DNA from: Panonychus citri
Lineage: Eukaryota > Arthropoda > Arachnida > Trombidiformes > Tetranychidae
Direction: 5' to 3'
Assembly (NCBI RefSeq): GCF_014898815.1
Contig: NW_026515546.1
Span: forward strand, 3,148,501 to 3,212,500
Length of the DNA stretch: 64,000 nucleotides
A program made the position numbers and the translations under genes. Numbering within the stretch: position 1 is the first letter of the stretch; every line of letters starts with the position of its first letter. Shown in pieces: positions 24,401 through 39,800 of the stretch. The notes under the pieces were generated by a model. It saw only the letters and a list, made by a program, of their open reading frames with translations, did not search any database and had not been told where the DNA came from.

Positions 24401-27400
24401 TGGATTGCTGATCTAAGTGCTTCTTTGGCTATTTTCCAATTGTTAATAAAAGCTGTATAAGTATCGATAATTGGTTGTTTGGTAAACTAATTGATTGAGA
24501 AAAAGAGAAACAATTAGTTAATTAAGACGATGATTACTGGATTAAAGGTTGATGGTTAAACTCACCGCTTCAACAAAAACATCACCAATCTTTTGCTTTG
24601 TATCCCAATTGGTTAGTCGTTGTTTCAATATCTCCAGGAAATCTTCATGATGTTTCAGTATTTCAGGGATTTGGTAAAATATGAGATCAACTAGATTACT
24701 ATCAACAAGGTGTGAGTATTCAGGAGACTTCAATGGTTTCATATATTTCTGATTAGTAATTAAGAAAAACAAAACAAATTAATAAACAATCAAGTGAAAT
24801 GAAAAAAAAATATTCACCATTTGGTTTTGTATTAAATTGGAAAAGGAAAAACTAATCAATTGATTCATTTGATTTTTTTTACGATTGGGAAACGTTTTAA
24901 ATGAGTAATTAAATTGAGTTTGTTTCTTAATTAACTATTTCAAGTATTATAATCTCAGCTTTATGCTAATTGTAATACTTTCATTGGAACTGGAAATGTG
25001 AGATTAAACATTTTCATTAGTTGGTTAGAAATCAACTAATCAGTTGATTAGGTTAAGTAGTGAAAAAGTTAATTTAGTTGCATAGGTAACGTGTTTTAGT
25101 AATTGGAAATTCAGTTTAATCTGAATAGACACTTTAATTGTCTCAACTTCAATTTGAATGATTGTGAAACATTAACAAGATGATGGTGGAAAATAAATAA
25201 TAATCATGACATGATGAAGATTATTAAGATAAGGTAACATAGGGCAACGATCCTTATGAGAGTTACTGAGAAAAATTCAATTCCAGTAACTCAGAGATTC
25301 CCATGAATTTTATCATCAAGATGATAATATATACTAAACATTACTGTAAACATGAAAAATTAATAATCTTGTGTACTAAGATGATGATGATGATTATGAA
25401 GATAAACCTTTAAATTGTTTAATAGCATAAAGAAAACCTAGAGAAAGAGATGAGGATAACTTTGCATCATCTTTACTCCATTTAACTTAATGAAGATGGA
25501 GAAGATGAAAATGAAGATAAGTCAGATGATGAAAGGGTAAGAGAGAGAGAGAGAGAGAGAGATGATCTTGACTAAGCTTAACTTTTTTTGTCAACTAAGT
25601 TTCATGATTACCTGAGGATGAAGATTAAGATCATGACAAGTTAACCCGAAAGATGAAGGAATTGAAAGTTAATTTTTTTCCGAATGAATTAACAATCAAC
25701 AATTAACATGATAAAAGTATGAGAGTTGATTAATTAATTGATTGTAACCTGTCATATGTTGAATCATTTATTGATTAATGATTACAATTTGAATGGGTTA
25801 TCATATTTGCATATGATGATTAATCAACTAAATTTATCTTTTTTTTTCTCCAAAATAATTAGTTCATTTTGGATACATGGTGAAACTTCATATTTAAATC
25901 ATTGAACTGAATCAACCTTGAAATTGAACTTTTTTTTCTTCTTCTTGTTTTCTTTCTTATCCTTTTGGATGATATCCGACCATCTATATGCAGGATGTAG
26001 TTTTTCATGGAGATCATCATGAAATATCATATATTCAATGACAAAAGTGAGTCAGCTTGACATTGATGATATTAAAAATTCATGCAACAGAATTTCATCT
26101 TAATTCTGAGAGGGATTTTTTCCTTCTCTATCCTTCACTCATCTAGTTTAAGGTGAAAGTTGAGTTGGTTGAATAATTTATATCGTTTTCGGGAAACAGT
26201 CAACGAGTTGATTGTTAGAATAGTTCTAGAAGTATTTCTGTCAATTAATAATTAGAGAATAGTAAATTAACTGTAATTCAGTTGGAGAGAGAGAGAGAAA
26301 GAAATTGTGGTGTTTTTTACTATTTCACAGTCAATCAAATTGTTCACCTTTTCACAATTAATGTGATAAGCTTACAATCAATCATAAGAATTGAAATGTT
26401 GTATCGACAAGATAACTACAAAGAATATATCTCAATATAATCTTGATTAATCAAGTGAATATTTAGATCACAAATTGTCAAAAAGAGTTGACAGTAGTAT
26501 TAATAGATGAATGTACCAAGAAAATATATAAAAGAAATTGAAACAATCAATAAATTCCAGATTCTTTTCATTAATAAAGATCCAGGTTATTGAATATTTC
26601 TTAGGGAATATTGATGGAAAGCTAAAGAAATTAATGGAGAATAATTTGATTCCATGTTAATCAATGTGCATCATTTAGATTCGTTAATTGGTTAGAATTT
26701 AATACAAGATCGATGGATAAATAATTAACTGTACCCAAAGAGAAAATATAAATTAACACTTACATTGACAAGCATTTGAAGTGATTCAAGATATGATTTC
26801 TCTGTATCATAAAGTTCACCAACAACATGAGTCCGTGTATCCTGTAAATGGGATGAAAGAAAATCAATATAAACAATTAATATCACAGAGAAATAGATGA
26901 ATTGATTATGAATAACAATTAACAAAAGGTTTAGAAAAAAAAGTATGATAACCAATTCAAGGTAAGAGAACATGTTGAACATTGAATGAGGTTGATTAAG
27001 GAAAACACTGAATCTTAATGATTGTTTTTGCTTTTGTTTGATTAATCTTCCAAACGAGTAAGAGCACATGAGTTAATCAAATACTGTTAAGATTTACACA
27101 GAATAGAAAAATATAAACTTAGAAAGAGAATACCTGAAATTCACAAGAGAAAATAATTAAAGAAATGATTGCAAATTGATACCAATAATGATCCAGATCA
27201 ATAGAAACAAATATCAACCATTAGAAAGAAGAAGAAAAAAACAGAAAAGGAAAAAGATGAAGTTACAAAATTCACCATAGAGAGAGAGATAGGGAGAGGG
27301 AGAGAGAGAAATACAACATTATAAGGTTCACAGGTAAATGGTTGAAACTGTTACCAATAATATACATGATAAGTAGATATTCAGGTAAAGAGATAAATTA

Positions 27401-30400
27401 AATTATTAAACATCAATTTGTCAACATTATATAACAGGGAGAGAGATGAGAGTCTCTCTGAGTGACAGAGCAGGAGAAACAAAAGGACAATCAATAATTA
27501 TATTATCACAGAGAGAAAGAGAAAATATAAAGGAAAATGTAAAATTATTGGTTGGAGAAAATAATCAATTGGAATGTAATTTCTAATCATCAATAAACTA
27601 TAATAAATTAACAGAAATTAGATTATATATTTTATATAGAGAATACACAAGATACACAACATTTACCTGGACCAATTTGAAAGAAAACACATAACACATA
27701 CAATGGAAAATCAATTATATCATTTGAAAGAGAAAAGAAGAAATTAATTTAATTGTGTAATAAAGAGAAATTAATTTAAATCAAGAAGCGAAAAAATAAC
27801 ATTGTGATTGATGAGCAAGAGGAACAAATTAGTGAACAATTAACCGAATGAGTTAAGAAAAAAGAGAAAAGAAAATAAAGAAAAATTGAAATTCGATCAA
27901 TTCCTATTGGTCGTTTGGCTTTTGTTCGTTTGGTAGGGAAGACAAAATGGCGAATCAATTGTTTTGATTAAAAAGAGAGAATTAGTTTCGTTTTAATTTG
28001 TTAATTTCTTTTCTTTCTCATTAGTTGATTGTTTTAATTTGTGTTTTTGTTTCTCTTCTTCTTCTCCTGTTGATTGTGAGAATTTCGTTTAATTATCTTT
28101 ACCTCTGCTAGAAAATAAATATCAGTTCCAAGAGTGTAACGCCGGTTAAATGAATATTTGTTCAACTTATCGGCTATCCATGGATCGGATTGAGCTCTTT
28201 TGGAAAATCTTTTGGACATATGGTTAAATATGGAGCAATAATTTTTCGATATTGAAGTTGGATTAATTGCTGTGGAAGTGTTGCTGACTGTGTTGACAAT
28301 TTCATTGTTAACTGTTGGTGTTGATTTGGTTAAACTAGAGGCAACCCATTCGTAATCAACAAGAGATAAACCAGTTGAGGTATTTATTGGATGTAAAGGT
28401 AAATTTTGGTGATGGGAAGCGTTAAAATTTGCTGTTGCAAACCCTGGAATTGGTAATGAGATTCTTGGCGATTTGGGTATGGGCACATTACTTGATGATG
28501 ATGATCCACTTCCACTCAAAGGAGATGTTGATGATAGTGATTTAGGTGATTTATCACGGAAAAACGGTCTATGGTCATCTTTAAACATGTTCTCGATTTA
28601 CACACAATATAAACTCACACTAATTTTGATCAATTTAATCCTAATGGCAAACAAGGAATCATATTTGTTATTAACTAATGGAAACTTTGGAATGTATCAA
28701 AAAGCAGTGTAACCCATTAGGATGAGGAAAACACATCAGTAAAAGAGGGTAACCAAAAGGTATTCAAAAGAAAGTGTAACATTAACACAGTTAAATACTT
28801 CCAAGGTGTTAGTGTAATCTTTTTCTAGTGAGAGAAGAAGTGAAAACATTGCCTAAGGTAAGTGAACAATTAACTTAGATTAAACTAACATCACCATAAT
28901 TAAATCATTTTAACACAAAGCCGACTTGAAGAGATAATTAATAAGTTGATTGAAGAGTAAAAACAAAAATTTTATTCTCTCATAATGATAGATATTGAGA
29001 ATGACAGTTAATTGTTACTTTTGTTGTCGATCATGTTGATATTGAGTTAACATTATTGTATAACCACCAAATCAACATCACTATTGTTGTTATTAACTCT
29101 GTTGATACTTTTGCTTGTTGACTGTGTGTGTAAGTGGGTAAAGTGTTGGATGAGAGATTAAAGGTTGAAGAAAACTAAGGAATTGAAATTATCATTCTAA
29201 CCTGTGTCTCGACTTTTTCTGTCTTTAGCCAATAGACAGATGATGATGATGATGATGATGATGATAAGGAAGGAGAGAAAAGAGAGAAAAAGCAAAGAAA
29301 ACATACTAGAAGTTCAGGAGATTGCTCATACTACAAAAGAATATAAAATAAAAGAGTAAAGTAAAAGAGAAAAAGATTTACAGCTTATTGGATTTATAAT
29401 GAATACCTTTTTTTATTATGTGAACAGTTACAAGTTTTATCATCATCATCATCATCATCTTATTTCTGATGATGATACACAAGCAAACAGAACAAAAAAG
29501 CCTTTGATTTGACATGTTATAACTGATGAGAAGATAACTTTATGTGTGTGTGTATCTATCTACAGGGAGGTTACACCTTGTTTCTCTCTCTCTCTCTCGC
29601 TCTCTCGATGTGTTGTTACTTGATGACAGTTTCAGTATATTTCATTTCATTTTATTTTCTATTCTCCAGAATAAAATGTTTCCATGTTTTTATCATCTTT
29701 ATCATCATTAACATCATCATCCTCATCCCTTTTCTAATAGCATCTTCTTAGAATCAATGCTTTCTCATGCATTCATTTGTAGTAATAATAATTTGATTAT
29801 TTACTTTTATTTCTCAATTCCCCTAGTATACAATTAACTTTTTTTCTTCTCATTCATCATTACTGATGATTAATATCCTTGTCATCAACTATTTACATTT
29901 TATTTTGTTAAAATAGGCCTTCAATTAGAATCGATACAATCCAAATAAACAAATATACTCTTCTTAAATAATCAATTAAAAATGTTTATTCATTAATCAA
30001 CAGATGAATTAATTAAATTATTATACAACCAATGAGATGAAAATGATATTCAACAGTTAATGTTAATCGAATGCAATTCTCCTTTGTCGTTGATTATGTT
30101 ATCATCTATTAATAATCAAATCAATACTTAGCAACATTTATATGTATTTATAATCAAAAATCAAAATCCAATTGGGTTAAAGGTTAACACAAATGTGATT
30201 ATTGAAGATTGACATTAACAGATCAATGTATGAATTTTGATTTGTTGTTTTTCACTTTCAATGTCAAACTGAATCAAATTTAACTTGTTATTATGCATTG
30301 GTAACAGCTAACCCAATTTCTCATTGTATTGTAATGATTATTTTATTAATCATTCAAGTGTAACAATCAACAATTGAACACTTTTCATTTCTAATCAAAA

Positions 30401-31630
30401 TATATCATAAGCAATCGTGTATACGAATAATTTAACAATCAAATTATTATTATCATAACAATAGATTCAATGATATTTTATCACAATTTGAAGGTTAACA
30501 ACTTTGGATTTTGTGATTTCTAGTTAACAATCGAAGATGTTAATTGTTTCATCAGTATCATAATTAATCTTTTAAAAAATTAATCATTTCGCTGATTATT
30601 ATTAATAAACATATCAAACTATCAACTATCGTCAATCAAAAAACTGTTGTTAATACCGTTTTAATTGTGATATAATAATAACTTATCAATGTTTACATTT
30701 TGCTTCAGTCTATTAATAAACAATTAAAGGTTTTCTCCTGATATCTTATAACAATTAATTAAAGTGTAAATTGTGGCGTTGAATTGTTCACTGTTACATA
30801 TAATTATAATTTTGATCAAGTTATGATTATGATAATACAAGATAATTTATTAAGGCCACAATATAATCACTTAATTATCATTAATAAATTTGATTGAATA
30901 TAAATTTTTGAAAAATTGTTTGAAAATACTATTGATATTATATTGAGAAAAAAAGGTAAATTGGGAATTATAATGAAAATTTTGTTCTAATTATAATTAT
31001 ATGTGTTATTTATATTAATCAAGTGATGTGATTAATGATTAAACTGATCAAATTAATTTAAATTACAATCTACATTCAAATATTGTCATCAATATAACGA
31101 AGCCGATAGTTATAATTGAGAGATGAAAAAAGTTGAGGCTATGATGAAGATAAAGCGATAAAGTTGAGGCGACTTGATTAAAGAAGAAGATAAAAGATGA
31201 TGATAAGTGGATGACAATAAATAATAACTCTAAATCAAAGGTTTGTTATTGAGATGATGATAATCAATAACGATAAAACCCCTGAGGCGGTCAAGATGAT
31301 GGAGGTAATGATATTGATATGAAAACATATAACAATTGAAAGATAAGATTGATAAGATGAGAAAATCATTAAATGTCAATTTACTTAACTGATAAGTAAT
31401 CAATTCTGATTGGAGTATTTTAGATAAACAATTAGCAATAAAACTTATGATTGAAAAAAGAATCAACAAAAAGAGCGGGAAAAATTGAACAAGATGGATA
31501 ACAAGTTATTCCTTATCTTCATCTTCATCTTTATCATTTTTTGAAAAATCTTCTCATCATAAGAATCCTCTTAATCCATGTAATACTTTTCTGTCTTCAA
31601 TCTTGTTTTGATATTAATTGTTTACTCATT

Positions 31631-31682
<52 letters not shown>

Positions 31683-33828
31683 ACTCCATCATCTTTATTA
31701 TCATCATGGTTACGACAGGATGAAAATTACGGTTACGATATCAATTTTTTTCTTTAATCCAATTGTCTGTAATATGATATGACAAGCCACTGAAAAAATG
31801 ATTTAAGTTTTCAAACTCATCATCTTCATCTTTATCCCTTCAATCAAGCTACATCGTCACCATCATCATCAACTTGTTCATCATAATCATCATCATCAGG
31901 ATAATCTTTTCTCCCCTCAATCCATTTAACAGTTGACTTAACAGTTATAGGAATCGGTAATCAATTTGAATTATATTTCAAATTTTTCAAACTTTAATCT
32001 TTTTTTCGTATGTTAATACACAATAATTCATATTCATGATAATACATGAACTAAGTTGATGAATTATCATCTCTTATTTTTTTTTGCTGATGCGAATTTT
32101 CGGATTTTCTAAGCTCAAATCTTTATATTAATTACTCTCTTCTCATGGTCTCTTCCTGATTTTCCTTGATGAGATAAAAAAAATTACTACTGTACTTTTT
32201 TATTATTACTATGATGATGATAATCAAGGTAATAGAAATGAGAATTAGTAACAAAGTGATATTTGAAATAGGATAGCGAAATTATTAGTTCTTAACCTGT
32301 CAAACTTACGTTTTAATCATAATTTGATAATGATAATTAATGATTAAGTATCGATATTTAAAATTGTCTCAAAATTTTTCAAAATTTTGTCAATTTCTTT
32401 GGATTAAGTTTAGTTAATTATCCTAAAATAATTATCTAAAGTAAATATTGATTTTAAATAAGAAATAAAGAAAATTTTATCCTAAGAATTAAACTATTTT
32501 AAAGCAGGAAAATGATGACTGAATTGAGAAAAATATTGTATCCTGTTAATCACTTGTTGATCATGTAGATGATATAAATTTTCATTAAAACTATGAATAT
32601 AATGATCATCATTAAATCACAAAATCTAACATAAAATAAGGTTGATCATGTTAATCTAATAACAATCCACTAAGCTATTTGTTTTCTTCATCCTTTTTTT
32701 TCATCTTCTAGGTGATGATGAGCATCATCATGTTAAAAGAATGAGAAAAGAAAAAGGGTAAAACAAATCATCTAAGTTAATTGTTATCAGAAGATGGAAA
32801 GAAAAACATAAAAGAGGATGAAAGGATGAAGATGAAGATGATGGATACAATAATAAAAATACTGAAGATTTATAATGGAATGAGTTGATCACGTCTTGAG
32901 TGAATCTTTCAAAGTTCATTGTCAAACTATTAATTCAACTGTAATGAAGTTAATAAGAGTAACAAGTAACAGAGAAATATTTCTCTCCCTTCATTATCAT
33001 CTCTCTCTCTCTCTCTTGTTTATCCTGATCCTTCTTTTCCTCAATATTTTTATAAGAAGAAAACCAAATGCATCAATGAGAGAACAGGTAACCATCCTTA
33101 TTTTTTGAGTTCAGGGTAACAAGTATTCCTTTCATTGTGTTACTGTTAACAAGAGTTTGACGATTGAACCCTCAAGGGTTTCTCTCCATTTCTTATTACA
33201 ACATTACAATGGTTCTTTTCCTTTTTTCCTCAGTTTCTTTCTCCTTTTTCTTGGAATTCAAAGGTTTTCGGTGATTTTTTGGATTCTTCTTGTTCTCCTC
33301 ATTTAGGATTTCGTTAATATTGTTTCCGATTTTCCTCGAATCCATTGGAAATTAACAAATCACTGATTCTTTCAAGAATCTTTTGTTTTTTTCTCTCCTT
33401 TTCAAGTTAGTTTGCTTGTGTATTCGTTGGTTTTCATCCACTGAAACATTAACTTTTTTTTCTCTTTTCATCCTTAGGTTAATCATCGGATTCACATTGA
33501 TTTACTTTTAACTAATAGAGTATATTATGTAACTGACGTTATAGATAAAAGAAAATTCAAGATCAAGATAGACTCAAAGATGGAGGAAAAGAGGGAAAGG
33601 TAACAATTTCCCGCTTTTCTTATTACATGTTTATGTTAACATGAATTGTTGAGTCACTTTTCAAGTGGAAGAAAATAAAAGCCATTCAGATTGATGGAAG
33701 AACATGAAATCGGCGTGAATTTTAGGTAAACAATTGACAAAGTATCACAAATATTGATGAGTTAAGTTGATTAATTGTAAATTAACAATCTCTCAATTTG
33801 TTGCCAACCAGTTTAAGCGGATAATCAT

Positions 33829-33870
<42 letters not shown>

Positions 33871-36800
33871 AAATTTTGACACAGTCTCAACCTTTTTTTA
33901 GAAGGTAATCTTGTCTATCCAAAAATGACACATAACTTAAACGGATCTTCTCAACACAATTTAGGGCAAACATTTAATTTAAATGAGACAAATCAATTAA
34001 AAGAGAATCAATTTAAACTAATTGAGATTAATTTTCTTTCATTTGATAAAACAAATCAAAATTTTTCTTCTCTTTTTCTTATTCCATTAGGTGGAGCCAC
34101 ATCTCGATCAAAGATGTTTGGATCCATAGGAATCGAATCCCTGATTCATTTATTTCGATTAAAAAAATTTTCGATTGATAATTTTTCTTTCGCAATTCTT
34201 TTTATTGATCTAAATTGTTGTATTCTAATTTGATTACAGATTATAGTTTATTATATGTTAAGTATGAAACTGATTGACGTTCGATAATCAAACTATGTCA
34301 ACATGTTAAACATCTAGAGAGTTTAAGAGACAACACCTTAAGGTGTCATCTTGTGTTCATCTCATTTGGTCAACTGATTGTCAATCTTCATGACTTTGTT
34401 AATTGAACTGGATTAAGTCTGAATTTTTGGAATCTCTTTTTCTTGTTCCTTCAATTGGTATTGACTTTGGATTGGATTGCGTAAAAAGAAACAGTAAAAT
34501 CGCCTAAAGGTGTTATTGTGGTGAGATATTTATATAAATGGTTTTTAGGTGACACATTGATGGAGTCTGAGAATCAGTGAAAATTGAGACAACTTGAGAT
34601 CTCTTTCTGATTTTGCTGATTAAAAATGGCGACAAAATATTTGTCAACCTCTATTGATATTACGTAATAATAATGGAATAACCAATGCAACTGATAAATA
34701 AGCTCGAGGACAAATACAATCCACCGGTGGTGATAATGTTTATGGTAAACAATTAGAGAAACTGTTTTTATAGGAGAAACGCAACCAATGGAGTTCTTGA
34801 CCGGTTTATGGACAGAAAACCTATTAACAAAAGATTGACCCTTCCATGGACCTTGGATCAATCATCTGAATATTTATGGTATCATGTTACTTGAATTTGT
34901 ATTTGAACACAAAACAACTGATGGAAAAAAAATCTCAAGATAATTGCAATTCTAGGATAAGATGAAGGAAACAACTTATTGAAAAGGTATCAGTTAAACT
35001 AAAAGATCTATTGTTTATCCACCTAAATAACAATCTTATTGTTTTCTTTAGATACGATATATAATTGATGGAGACTTCAACTAACAGTAAAAATGAACAA
35101 CAGGAATACATACAATCTGAAGGAGGCAATGGAACTGGAAGAAGACACAAAAGAGGAAAAGAGATTGTAAATAAAAGCAGAAACTCAATACAACTTTTAT
35201 CTGGATATCTATCGTTTCTCCGAGTAATTTACAGATCCAATTTCAAAGGAATTCATTTTGATTTCAACTCTCAAGGTGATGATAAACTTGAGGATAACCT
35301 GAAAACAAAGATAATTGAACAAATGATGAGGTCAGTTTGACAATAAAAGGGATAACCAATGATAAATATTACCTTGCAACACCCATGAGGTAATCAAGTA
35401 ATCAAAGCTTACAACTTTTGGATTGTTCAATCATCAAGGTGACCACTAATCATAAGCTTAAACAAATTGTATTCCCTATTAACCCATTGAAGCTTTTTTG
35501 TCAACAATTAGATTTGCCAATGTTTTATGTAATTGTCAATCATTCAAATCATTTATCACCACGTTATCATCAGTTATATACATTAACCATTCTAATTATA
35601 CAATTGTGATGATTGTTTACAACTGAATTAATTTGGGTTAACACTAAACGAAATTAATCATCTTGTAAGCCACAATCTAATTTAATGTGGTCATTTGTAT
35701 TGATTGTCATCTCTATTTTCTGATTGTAATTTTATTTTTTCCTCTTCCCATTTAACATACTAATTAATGATAACCTTAAATCACTTTTATAATTAACATT
35801 ATAAAACTAATCGATTAACAATTAACCTGACCAAACGAAAAGCAGAAAAAAAAAGAGAAGCAGTTATTATCTTTTTCCTATCCTAATTCACTGAGTATTC
35901 AATGTGTGATGGTGGTGGTGGTTAATTAATAATTAATTCAGTTGGTAGTAAAAATTTAATAGCAATCAACTAACCTTCACAGAAAAACACTAAATGTTAA
36001 TTGTCCACAACAAAATAATCATTAATCTTTAACCTTAATCACAACCAAAATCACTGTTGAGACTTGTTGAGCCATTGATTAATCACAATTTCAATTATGA
36101 TTAACAATTAACCAAATCAACAATTTATAATAATTGATTAACGTATTTTCCCCTAAACGTTATTAATGATTGTTTCCTCTTTTCATGTTCTTATGTTTAA
36201 TTACAGGTCAATTTGTTGATTTAATGTCATGCATATGAAATGAATTGGTATCATACCGATTACGGAACAATTAAGGACAACAATTGGAATGATTATTAAT
36301 CGGAAAAGGAAACTTACAATATGCTTTTTGGAGAAAATACTTCGTCTAAAAGGATCGGATGAACCACGATTATGATTTGATTTATTCCATCTTCCAGTTG
36401 ATTCTGATTCACTTGAAATCTGATTGATCAGAGATTCTTCTTCCGTTTCCGGTAATTGGCTCATCAGTGGATCACGATATTTAACTGAACTTGTTTCACT
36501 TGTTGTCGTTGTTGTTGTTGATGATGATGATGATGAGGAGGGTATCGGTGAAGATGCTACCTGTTTATTTGAAGATAATGATAAGGTTGATGATGATGAT
36601 GGAGGAGGAGGCGGTGGTGGAGGTGGTGGAGGTGGAGGTGGTTGTTGTTGGGTTAAGTTGCTTGAATATGATGATGGTGATTGATTGTGAAGATGATGAA
36701 GATGATGGTGATGATGATGATGATGTAATGATGAGACATCAATCGATGGGGTTGACACACGAGCTGGACTTTGATTGGTGTCAAACTCACAAATCTCCGA

Positions 36801-39800
36801 TGAAACTGTTAATAAATGAACAACAATTAAGATAATTAAACCAATGGAAACTTTTACAAGGTAATAACAACATTGATCATAATAATAATAATTACAATTA
36901 ACTGATAATAATAATATGTGAATCAATTTAATATCTTGACATGAAATTAGATTATTATAATTGATCATTTCACATTGATAAGGAATATATAAAATATAAA
37001 TAATCCTTAATCAATGATTAACAATATTAATTCACAACCAAACATTTGGTCATTGAAATTGCAATTTAGAAACTAAATTAGATTTGACAATTTAAACAAC
37101 TAATCAAAAATTATGATGATAACAGCGTAAGTATTTACTATTTATAAAAAAAAAGTGCGAAACCTTTGATCATCTGATTGAGAAAAAAATATATTTCAAT
37201 TGATTGATTGATACGATAATTTGATTTAATGGTGATGATAACAGCAATTAAAACTAAACAGTAAAAATTAAATGAATCAATTGAATTTGTAATGGTTTTA
37301 AAAAGGAGAGAAATAAAAAAAACAATTTGATTGTTGTGTCCAAAGTGTATTGATGGTCACTCGTTAAATCATCATTCTAATCACATGAATGGATCAATAT
37401 TAATTGATGATTAACAATTATAACACATAAGTGATTTGATAACAACAATTGATAATAAACATGATGATGATGATAATGATTAAATTGATTACAACAGGTA
37501 AATAGGGAGATGATGAAGATTTTAGGTTAAAAAAACAGGTAACATTGAGTGATTATTATTAAAGAAAGAGAAAAGATTATAGATGATTAGGTGAAAAGAA
37601 AGAGACTAAAGAAAGATGATGATGATGATGATGATAAAGATGATGAGGATGATGAAGAAAAGAAATAAACAAAAAGCTGATGATTAAGAGAGAGACTGAG
37701 AAAACTGTAGTTCGTTGTTGATTATCAATTGTTAACATTATAGATGAAGATACGATTCTTGTTGAGTGAATTGTTGTTGCAATCAAGATGATTACTGATC
37801 ATCTAATTAATCAATCAATTAAAACAATTCAAAGGTAACAATTAACAACCATTAACGATAAACCTAAAAAACTGGTTAACTTGACAATCAAATGATCAAC
37901 AAGGAAGATGAAAGAGAGAGAGAGAGAAAGAGAAGATGAAATTTGTATTCCATCAATACTCAGGTCAACAAATCTCTCTCTCTCTCTCTCACTCAGTTTC
38001 GTCTCTTCATCATCCTCATCATCCTCATCCATGTTTCTCTTTCTTTATCCTCTTTCTTTTTCTCCTCAGCATCTTTTGATTCAATCCAACAGCATCACTT
38101 GGTTACCATTGGTGATAAACAGTTAAAGGGATTGTATTTATATTTACATCTTCAACAATTTAATCATTTTCATCGAAAACAATCAAATTTAATTAGAATT
38201 TATTTTCACTGTTAGTTGAACAATTAACTTTAATAGAAAAGCCATTATGGTTTATGATTAAATCTAATTGTGAGGCGAAACAATCAAAGTAACAAATTAT
38301 TATGATATATGTTGCGATGATATAATAATTATGATGATTAAAAAAAATGAAATTAAATTAAATGATGATAATCATAATTATGGTAACGATGGTAATCAAG
38401 TTAATTGCAGTTAAATTGTTACCTTTAGGTGAATCTAATGAATGTAAATTATTTTTTTATTTGTTTCTTTCTTGTTTGTGTGTGAGTGTTTTAACCTTTT
38501 ACAATTAACAATTTGGTTAATTAATGGTTAACTTATATTGAATTTAATTCCGTTGTAATAATTATTGTATGATTATCATCTTAATCATCATCAGGATAAT
38601 CCTCTCATCTTATAAGTTTCGTTGTCTTGATTATCTTTCATCTTTAATCATCCCTTTACAGATTCTCATTGTTGGTTGATTGCCAAAATTATTTTTGATT
38701 AACTTCAACCAACGATGTGTTTAAATTGTTTATGTTTTTAAACAACAATCTAAAAATAAAATTAACTTTATGAGCTTTTTAATCATTTGAGAAACACTGA
38801 TTTAGCCAGACCTAAATTTCATTTACAAAATTAGAGCTTAATTTTCATTAGAATCAAGTTAATTAACTAACGATTCCAATTGATTTATGTAATTGTAGAA
38901 ACAATTTAATACTGATAATTCATAAACAACAACAGTTAATTGTTTATTAATAACAATCTATTTCATGATAAATATTGTTGTTGATGAAACAAATCAACAA
39001 TTTAATTATCAAGCTATAAAAATTAAATCATAAGCAATCATTTAATCAGCAGTTAATATCAACAATTAATTTGATGATTAACGGTATTTGTTGGTCAATT
39101 TAAGTAATAATAATCAGCCCATTATTAGTGTAACAATTAAGTGGTTAAATACATTTTGATTGAAAATTAAAATTGATTATCATGATTAACTTTGCTGGAA
39201 TTGTTAGTAGATGAAAATTAACTAATTTCAAGCCAAAAAATACTCAGTTGATTGAGATTAAGATGATGATGATGATGATAAAAGTCCGCTGGCTCCTAAT
39301 CAGCAAGGTTAATTGTTGGTTGACTATTTTAAGAAACTAAATTAACTTTAATTTCTCAATTATTTCATCATCTCTCCTCCATCATATTGAATTTAAATGA
39401 TGAGGATGGAAATGTTTTCCTATGTAAAGATATTAAAGTTAATCAATTGTAATCATCGTGACTCATTTAATTGCAATAAACTAAATTCAATTATCAATTA
39501 AGTTAATCAACTTGTTGATGAAGGAGTTAATCCAATGAATTGATCATCATCTTAATTACAAAATTTATGAACATAAATCCAATAGATGGATAATAATTGT
39601 GATAATAACAAGATAATGATAAGATATTGATTGTAAGTTGATTGCTAATATTAATAAATTGTTGAGATTAAGACAAAAATGATTAGTAAATATCACGAAG
39701 ATGATTAAGATAATGATAAATACGCACGAAATCAATTGGAATCATCTTCATCATCTTAATCATCATAATAATCTTAACATGATTAACCAAATTGAACCTT

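Larger units (their letters stand above)
29331..36317 (-). other. Long ARHGEF17 intron
   Basis: About 7 kb of AT-rich intron. It holds (TC)n at 31634-31679 and (GA)n at 33831-33868. Short open frames around 33925-34233 (plus), 34574-34861 (minus) and 35065-35340 (plus) resemble nothing I recognise and have no splice or codon support. I therefore do not call them genes. Confidence 0.55.

Noticed and set aside
34333..34352. ACACCTTAAGGTGT palindrome in intron
   Set aside because: A single 14-bp palindrome with a different core and no second copy; expected by chance in 64 kb.
33925..35609. Several 60-100-codon ORFs in the ARHGEF17 intron
   Set aside because: They match no family I recognise, lie in AT-rich intron, show no splice context, and their lengths are compatible with chance.
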